In this document: piece after piece, positions 59,023 to 64,000 of the stretch
How the letters are laid out: the number at the start of each line of letters is the position of its first letter
Numbering within the stretch: position 1 is the stretch's first letter
From: Pseudomonadota bacterium
GTDB lineage: Bacteria; Pseudomonadota; Gammaproteobacteria; Burkholderiales; Rhodocyclaceae
Length of the DNA stretch: 64,000 bases
Direction of reading: 5' to 3'
NCBI GenBank assembly: GCA_018262195.1
Contig: JAGTRS010000026.1
Span: 1-64,000, forward strand
Program-made: the position numbers and the translations under genes
Notes under the pieces: generated by a model
What the model was told of the DNA's origin: nothing
Seen by the model: the letters and a program-made list of their open reading frames with translations, nothing else
Databases searched by the model: none

Positions 59023-59098
59023 GATTCGGGGGCAGGTAGGCAACTTCGGGCGACTCTGGTTAGGATGCTGATCTTGACCATGGCAACGTAAGGGATCG

Positions 59099-59893
59099 AT
59101 GATGCAACAGCTCGTGAAATATGGATTCAGCCTGCTATTGGGCCTGTTTGTTTCATTGGCTTACGCTCAAGCCGACCCAAAGGTTGTCGATATCCCCACC
59201 CGCCCGGGCGTCACGCAGCGCTTGCTGGTCCAGAGTCCGCCCTCGCCCAAGGCGGCGGTGATCCTGTTTGCCGGCGGGCATGGCGGTTTGCAGATTGCGG
59301 CCGATGGTTCTTTCGGCTGGGGCAAGGGGAATTTCCTGATTCGTAGCCGGCATTTGTTTGTCGATCAGGGGCTGCTGACGGTGGTCATCGATGCGCCGTC
59401 GGATCGCCAGTCTGCACCTTACCTCGCCGGTAACCGGCAAGGGCCGGAGCATGCGGCGGACGTGCAGGCGGTGATTGGCTGGGTGCGTCAGCAGTCGGGT
59501 TTGCCGGTGTGGCTGGTCGGAACCAGCCGGGGAACCCAGTCGGTCGCTGCCGTGGCGACCCGTCTGAGCCGGGCCGACGGGCCGGATGGACTGGTGCTGA
59601 CGGCCACCATCCTGACCGATCCGAAGGCGCCGTCAGTGACCGCGATGGCGCTGGAAAAGCTGAGCATTCCGGTGCTGGTGGCGCACCACGAGCTGGACGG
59701 CTGCAGCCATTGTGCGTACAGCGAAATGCCCAACCTGATGCAGAAGCTGGACGGCCTGCCGCGCAAGCAGTTGCTGTCGTTCCGCGATGGCTTCAGCCGG
59801 GGCGATCCGTGCGAGGCGATGGCATATCACGGTTTCAACGGTATCGAGCGCGAGGTTGTCGGGCAGATCGCTGGCTGGATGTTGGGCCGCTGA
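59099..59893 (+). CDS. Exported alpha/beta-hydrolase-like protein
   Basis: 264-residue protein with a signal peptide (LLLGLFVSLAYAQAD). The alpha/beta-hydrolase nucleophile elbow is LVGTSRGTQS; the putative acidic residue and His lie in VAHHELDGCSHC and CEAMAYHGFNGIE. GGHGGLQIAADGSF may form the oxyanion loop. It probably hydrolyses an ester or related bond in the periplasm; substrate unknown. It follows the binding-protein gene by 76 bases on the same strand and converges with the DUF1615 gene (49-base gap). Confidence 0.82.
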   Translation: MMQQLVKYGFSLLLGLFVSLAYAQADPKVVDIPTRPGVTQRLLVQSPPSPKAAVILFAGGHGGLQIAADGSFGWGKGNFLIRSRHLFVDQGLLTVVIDAPSDRQSAPYLAGNRQGPEHAADVQAVIGWVRQQSGLPVWLVGTSRGTQSVAAVATRLSRADGPDGLVLTATILTDPKAPSVTAMALEKLSIPVLVAHHELDGCSHCAYSEMPNLMQKLDGLPRKQLLSFRDGFSRGDPCEAMAYHGFNGIEREVVGQIAGWMLGR

Positions 59894-59942
59894 TTCGGGA
59901 TTTCATTATTGGCCGTTTTTTCCGGTTGACCGTGGGAAAAGC

Positions 59943-61127
59943 CTACTTGCTGCTGCTCCGTTTCAGGCAGGTCCGGTAGCGCCCTTCCACCCGTTTCGCA
60001 AACCATTCCGTCGTCAGCTTGCGGGTGATTTTCGGGCTTTTCAGGTCGATTTGCGGCATGGCTTGCCGAGACATCGGTTTGCCCTGTTTGTCGGCGAGTT
60101 CGAAGACGCGGGTGTATAGCGGGCTGCGGCCGAAGGCGGCGCTTTTTTCCTGTAGCAGGTCGCGCCGGATTTGCGGGCGGCTCATTTCCAGTTTGTAAGC
60201 GATGCTCAGCGCGGCGTCTTCGACGCTGCTGGCGACGTTTGCCGGCAGGCCGTCCTCATAGCGCAGCAGGTCGCCATCCGGGGCCAGCGGTTTACCTGCG
60301 ATCTTGCCGAGTGCCAGCTGGAAGGCGGCGTTGCGGCTGCTGTAGCGGCCGGCGTTGAAGTCGGCGAACCGATAGACGATCTGGTCGTAAGGTACTTCGT
60401 AGTCGAGCAGGATGGCACTGCCGAAGTAGACACCGCCGCGCCGGGTGAATACCTCGTGGCGCAGCTTTTTCTCGATCGGGTAGGGATAGCTACGTTCCTT
60501 GACGTGCTGGGTGGCGAATTCGACGCTGACCTGCATCGGGCCGCCGGTGCGGACGGGGTTGTAATCGGCGAACAACTGGCGGCCGAAAGGCAGCTCACCG
60601 ATCATGTCTTCGAACAAGGCGTTGAGCTGCTTTTCGGTTTTCAGCGCATCGATGCGCTCGTTGTAGCTTTTGCCGTCGGGTGACGTTTTACTCAAAGCGG
60701 CATTGACGATCAACGACGGCACGCCATAGCGTCCGGCCCGGCTTTCGAGTTCGCGGCGGACGATGTTGGGCAGGCCGGGAACCACCGGGTCAGCCTGAAA
60801 ACTGGATTCCTGCTCGATGATGGCGATGGCGGCGCAGTAGGTTTGCGTCGCATGCGGCACTTCCAGCATCTTGAAAGCGGTATGCAGGTCGGTCGCCCAA
60901 CCGGCGCGGTCCTTGGCTGAGGTGGGAATCAATTGGGTGATGCGCTTTTTGACTTCCGCCTCAGGCAGCGAGGTCGGCCAGGCGGTAGCCGTCTTGCCAT
61001 CGGCCCGACGTGACATGTCAGACGGCAGTGAGCCGCCCTCCTCCTCGCTTTCCTCGAACAGCGAACAGCCGGCCAGTGTGGCGAGCAGCGCAGCGGTGAG
61101 GATGGCAAGGAGGTTTCTCTGACGCAT
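59943..61127 (-). CDS. DUF1615 lipoprotein, lytic-transglycosylase-like
   Basis: 394-residue lipoprotein: signal with lipobox TLAGC (Cys21). IAIIEQESSFQADPVVPGLP resembles the catalytic Glu-Ser motif of lysozyme-like transglycosylases, and the long remainder fits the DUF1615 family as I recall it. It probably acts at the peptidoglycan or outer membrane. It is the last gene of the second minus-strand block, 4 bases after the methyltransferase gene. Its role in pigment formation, if any, is not evident. Confidence 0.85.
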   Translation of the reverse strand: MRQRNLLAILTAALLATLAGCSLFEESEEEGGSLPSDMSRRADGKTATAWPTSLPEAEVKKRITQLIPTSAKDRAGWATDLHTAFKMLEVPHATQTYCAAIAIIEQESSFQADPVVPGLPNIVRRELESRAGRYGVPSLIVNAALSKTSPDGKSYNERIDALKTEKQLNALFEDMIGELPFGRQLFADYNPVRTGGPMQVSVEFATQHVKERSYPYPIEKKLRHEVFTRRGGVYFGSAILLDYEVPYDQIVYRFADFNAGRYSSRNAAFQLALGKIAGKPLAPDGDLLRYEDGLPANVASSVEDAALSIAYKLEMSRPQIRRDLLQEKSAAFGRSPLYTRVFELADKQGKPMSRQAMPQIDLKSPKITRKLTTEWFAKRVEGRYRTCLKRSSSK

Positions 61128-61131
61128 GAGG

Positions 61132-61854
61132 TCAGGCCGGAACGCGGCAGACCAGCATCACGTTGGCGAAGGGCTTGATGTCGTTCATCGGATCGGTCTC
61201 AACGGTGAAACCGAGGCTTTCGAGCAAGGCGATCCACTCGGCGAGCGGCCGGCAATAAAGGCGCGGCAGGCGGTGACCGCGCACGAAGGTCACGGCGTGG
61301 TCGACCCAGTTGCACAGGTGGTAAGGCAGCCCGGCCGAGGCATCGCCGACGCGGGTCAGGAACAGTCCGCCCGGTGGCAGCGCGGCACGGATGCGCTTGA
61401 TCACATCCTTCTGGTGGGCGTGATCGAAGTAATGCAGGGCATCGAGAATGGTGATCACGTCAGCCTGGCCGAAATCCGCCTTGGTCATGTCGCCCTGTTC
61501 GATACGCAGGACCGGGTGGTCGGCGCCGAAAGCCCTGGCGGCACGGTCGACATCCTTCTGCATCAGCTCGATGCCGCGCAGGCTCAGGGCCTTGGGCGCG
61601 GCCGGCCAGCCGGCCGGCCAGTTGCCGGCTTCGTAGAGCTTGCGGGCGGCGAGCAGCCAGGAAAACAGGCTGCCCTGGCCGCAGCCGAGGTCAAGGTAGC
61701 GGGCTTCGGTCGGGAAAAGGCCGCGCTTGAGAATCTCGCGGAAGATGCTGTCGGAGGACAGCTTGCCGCGCGAATAATGGTAGGCGAAATGGCCGCCGCC
61801 GATGAACGGACGGCTGGCTTCGTCGAGCAGGGTGCGCAGGAAACGCTTGGTCAT
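61132..61854 (-). CDS. Class I SAM-dependent methyltransferase
   Basis: 240-residue soluble methyltransferase. SAM-binding motif I is YLDLGCGQGSLFSWLL; the acidic loop is LRGIELMQKDVDRAARAF and the post-I segment DVITILDALHYFDHAH. A sequence-conserved N-terminus (RPFIGGGHFAYHYSRGKL) suggests a family specific to polyene clusters; O-methylation of the aryl head group is the likely reaction. It overlaps the deacetylase gene by four bases (ATGA). Confidence 0.9.
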   Translation of the reverse strand: MTKRFLRTLLDEASRPFIGGGHFAYHYSRGKLSSDSIFREILKRGLFPTEARYLDLGCGQGSLFSWLLAARKLYEAGNWPAGWPAAPKALSLRGIELMQKDVDRAARAFGADHPVLRIEQGDMTKADFGQADVITILDALHYFDHAHQKDVIKRIRAALPPGGLFLTRVGDASAGLPYHLCNWVDHAVTFVRGHRLPRLYCRPLAEWIALLESLGFTVETDPMNDIKPFANVMLVCRVPA

Positions 61855-62651
61855 GACTTTGGATTGGGCAGCGTAACGGGGTTGAGTTGATGTTGTTGCA
61901 GCGTGGCCAGCAGGCGTGGCAATACGGCAAGGATAACCGGCTGGCCGTTTGCCGTACGGGCGGCATGGCCGTCGTGCAGGAGCAGGATGTCGCCGGGACC
62001 GAGGTCGCGGCTCAGGCGTTCGTAAACAATTTCCGGGTCACCGCAGCGGGTGTCATAGGGGCGGCGCGTCCAGCTGGCCAGCTTGAGATCGAGGGCGTGC
62101 AGCACGGCGTCGAGGAAAGGATTGCGCAGGCCGGCCGTGGCGCGGAAGTAGCGTGGCGTCTGGCCGGTGATCTTGGTGAAGGTCGCTTGCGCCGCAGCGA
62201 TATCGGCCTTCATGCGACTGGGGCCGAAGAAGGCAAAGGCCTTGGAATGCGAGTCGCCATGGTTCTCGACGCGATGGCCGCGGGCGACGATTTCCTGGCA
62301 CAGCGCCGGGTTTTCGCGGGCGCGCCAGCCGATGCAGAAAAAGGTGGCCTTGGCGTCAGCGGCGTCTAGCAGATCGAGGACGTGTGGGGTGACTTCCGGG
62401 TCGGGGCCATCGTCGATGGTGATGGCGACCTCGCGGCGGCCGACGGCATCATCTGTCAGACGATTGAGGTTGGGGCCGAGCAGGGTTGTGCGTGGCAGCA
62501 GGCCGGCGGTGGTGATGATGGCGTGGTTAATGACCAGCGCGCCGACCGCCCACGGCCACAGAGACGGCGCGATCAGACAGCCGGCGGCCGCGGAAGCGTG
62601 GACCGCGAGTGTGGCTTTGATGGCGAAGGTCGGCTTCCAGGGCGTCAGCAT
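61851..62651 (-). CDS. Polysaccharide deacetylase (NodB) family protein
   Basis: 266-residue protein. Two hydrophobic segments (about residues 10-50) precede a NodB-homology domain: VAITIDDGPDP with the catalytic and metal-binding Asp pair, RVENHGDSHSKAF with the two metal-binding His, YFRATAGLRNP and ILLLHDGHAA. It should remove acetyl groups from an amino sugar or similar compound. The start at 62651 lies one base beyond the hydrolase stop. It may modify the sugar anchor of the pigment or act on cell-wall glycans. Confidence 0.9.
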   Translation of the reverse strand: MLTPWKPTFAIKATLAVHASAAAGCLIAPSLWPWAVGALVINHAIITTAGLLPRTTLLGPNLNRLTDDAVGRREVAITIDDGPDPEVTPHVLDLLDAADAKATFFCIGWRARENPALCQEIVARGHRVENHGDSHSKAFAFFGPSRMKADIAAAQATFTKITGQTPRYFRATAGLRNPFLDAVLHALDLKLASWTRRPYDTRCGDPEIVYERLSRDLGPGDILLLHDGHAARTANGQPVILAVLPRLLATLQQHQLNPVTLPNPKS

Positions 62652-62652
62652 G

Positions 62653-63297
62653 TCAGGCGGCAAAGTGGCCAAGGTTCAGAAAATGTTCCCATAAATTCCG
62701 CCATACCGGCCAGTCATGGTCGCCTGGCAGGGCGCAGCGGGTGGCCGGCGGGACACGTTCGGCGATGGCGCGCATGCCCTCGGCGAAACGGTCTTCCGTG
62801 CCGTAGCCGACGAAGACAGGGAAGCCCGCCGGCGGCGCCTTGAGCCAGCGGTAGGCGCGGAACTCCGGGTCGGTCAGGTCGACTTCCGTCGGTTGCCAGA
62901 CGTCGAGGCCGCCGGCCCGCTTGATGGCATTGGTGGTCAACCGGCTGCCCGGGTACGGCGCGATCAGGCACAGGCCGTCGACGACGCCGGGATGATCGGC
63001 GCTGAGGCATAGCGCGAGCAGTCCGCCGAGCGAGATGCCGCCGAGCCAGACCTGTTGATAGTTGGCGCGGGCCGGGATGAGGATCTGCTCGACGACAGCG
63101 GGAATCGCGTCGCCGCTCGATACGGCGTCGAGGCCAAGGTCGACGGCGACGATGTCGAGCTTGAGGTGGCGTACCGCGGCGTCGGCAAAAAAACCATTGT
63201 CGACGAAGTGCTCGGGCGTCATGTAGGCGCCGGGCAGCAGCACGAGCAGGTTGTCGCCGCCGCCGTCATGGTTCAAGGTACGCAGCGCCTTGCTCAT
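62653..63297 (-). CDS. Alpha/beta hydrolase
   Basis: 214-residue cytoplasmic hydrolase. Nucleophile elbow WLGGISLGGLLAL, oxyanion region LLVLLPGAYMTPEHF, acidic residue near GYGTEDRFAEG and the catalytic His in LPGDHDWPVW. Thioesterase-like function in releasing or proofreading acyl chains would fit the cluster, but the substrate is unknown. I chose the ATG at 63297; a TTG at 63321 would extend it by eight residues through the parS site. Confidence 0.87.
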   Translation of the reverse strand: MSKALRTLNHDGGGDNLLVLLPGAYMTPEHFVDNGFFADAAVRHLKLDIVAVDLGLDAVSSGDAIPAVVEQILIPARANYQQVWLGGISLGGLLALCLSADHPGVVDGLCLIAPYPGSRLTTNAIKRAGGLDVWQPTEVDLTDPEFRAYRWLKAPPAGFPVFVGYGTEDRFAEGMRAIAERVPPATRCALPGDHDWPVWRNLWEHFLNLGHFAA

Positions 63298-63302
63298 GCG
63301 AC

Positions 63303-63318
63303 GGTTCCACGTGAAACG
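63303..63318. other. parS-like centromere site 5
   Basis: GGTTCCACGTGAAACG contains the core GTTCCACGTGAAAC. It lies in the 54-base gap between the exporter and hydrolase genes, about 16 kb from site 4 and 26 kb from dnaN. Confidence 0.85.
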
Positions 63319-63351
63319 CAAAGTTTCAATTTTGTGGCCGTGGGTGCCCAG

Positions 63352-64000
63352 TCAATCACGTTGCCGCCCGACAAAACAGGCCGACAGCAGCAGCGCCAGA
63401 ATGGCGCCTGGACCGACGGTGATACCCACTGCGTGCAGTACCGGCACGTTGGATAAGGCCAGCGTGCCGAAGCCGATGGCGGTGGTCAGGTTGGCGACGG
63501 CCATCGAGACCAGCGTCTGGCTGTCCAGCCCTTCGCCTTTGTCGGCGCGGTCGAAGAAAAGCGCGTAATTGGAGCCAACGGCGACGATCAGCAGCATGCC
63601 GATCAGGTGCAGCAGGTGCAATTGTTCTCCGGCCAGATGCAGCCCGGTGATGACCAGCACGACTGCGATCAGCAGCGGCAGCAGCACAGTGGCCAGCCGC
63701 CGGGGCGAGCGCAGCGTGACGGCGAGCAAGGCGACAATGGCGACAAAGCCGGCCAGCGAGAGCAGCGTCGCTTCGTGCAGGTAATCGTTGTACAGGTTGT
63801 CGAACTCGTTCTTCATGTCGACGAACAGGGCGCCGCTGCCAGCCAGCGCGGCGCGTACTGGTTCGATGGCGATATCGATGCCCTTGTCGCCACCGGGTGG
63901 GCGCAGGGGTAGCAGCACACTCCAGCCGTTCGGGCGTTGCAGCAGCAGCGAATCGACGGCCAGCGCCAGACTGGTGCCGTTCAGCGTTTCACGCGTGACA
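63352..64000 (-). CDS. MMPL/RND-family exporter, C-terminal part (cut by window edge)
   Basis: At least 215 residues, open to the right edge. The visible part contains five hydrophobic helices (from LLSLAGFVAIVALLAVTL to ILALLLSACFVG), with the extracytoplasmic end of a large loop before them. The pattern GMLLIVAVGSNYALFFDRA is typical of MMPL transporters; the standard GxxxD motif appears as VAVGSNYALF, with Asn-Tyr in place of Asp-Tyr. Homologues in aryl-polyene loci (XanH/ApeM-like) export the pigment. The stop is at 63352; the start lies beyond the window. Confidence 0.87.
   Translation of the reverse strand, partial: VTRETLNGTSLALAVDSLLLQRPNGWSVLLPLRPPGGDKGIDIAIEPVRAALAGSGALFVDMKNEFDNLYNDYLHEATLLSLAGFVAIVALLAVTLRSPRRLATVLLPLLIAVVLVITGLHLAGEQLHLLHLIGMLLIVAVGSNYALFFDRADKGEGLDSQTLVSMAVANLTTAIGFGTLALSNVPVLHAVGITVGPGAILALLLSACFVGRQRD

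Overview
This window is a stretch of bacterial chromosome around the replication-initiation genes. Gene content and order point to a betaproteobacterium, most likely of the order Rhodocyclales (Dechloromonas/Azonexus-like). The reasons are the dnaA-dnaN-gyrB block without recF, divergent from rpmH-rnpA-yidD-yidC-mnmE; the rsmB-DUF4390-ntrY-ntrX-trkA-trkH row; and the GC-rich coding style. This placement is inference, because no database was searched. I see no rRNA, tRNA, CRISPR array, insertion sequence or prophage.

Layout. 0-8.2 kb (minus strand): potassium uptake (trkH, trkA), an NtrY/NtrX-type two-component pair, a DUF4390 protein and rsmB. 8.3-10.7 kb (plus): S1/P1 nuclease, speD, a DJ-1/PfpI protein and a ribbon-helix-helix protein. 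10.7-13 kb (minus): htpX, fmt, def. 13.1-17.9 kb (plus): LysM protein, dprA, topB. 18-19.7 kb (minus): oxyR and an rsuA-type pseudouridine synthase. 19.8-20.9 kb: two small plus-strand genes, convergent with ybiT. 22.7-33.7 kb (plus): a response regulator, glutathione synthesis (gshA, gshB), apbE, a 1440-residue hybrid kinase with an HD-GYP response regulator, and a Sir2-like protein. 33.8-39.6 kb (minus): dtd, gyrB, dnaN, dnaA. 39.8-43.5 kb (plus): rpmH, rnpA, yidD, yidC, mnmE.

From about 44 kb to the right edge the window holds what looks like an aryl-polyene / xanthomonadin-type pigment locus. A plus-strand run carries a B12-type radical SAM protein, a lipoprotein, a flavin-dependent halogenase-like enzyme, a chorismatase (hydroxybenzoate starter unit), an OmpV/MipA protein, an acyltransferase, a GT2 glycosyltransferase, an HPP-CBS protein, an antiporter and a thioredoxin. 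A minus-strand block carries the ketosynthase, its chain-length-factor-like partner, a dehydratase and a ketoreductase. A second minus block carries an MMPL exporter (cut by the window edge), an alpha/beta hydrolase, a polysaccharide deacetylase, a methyltransferase and a DUF1615 lipoprotein. Carrier proteins and the acyl-activating ligase are not in the window and are expected beyond 64 kb.

Chromosome-maintenance signals overlie all of this. Five parS-like palindromes (core GTTYCACGTGAAAC) lie at about 9.2, 18.0, 36.8, 47.7 and 63.3 kb. DnaA boxes lie between dnaA and dnaN, upstream of rpmH, and in a 0.5 kb AT-rich gap after mnmE. The origin is therefore probably inside the window, with two candidate intervals. 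The most unusual gene-level observation is a YidC that stops in the middle of its last membrane helix, three bases before mnmE starts.
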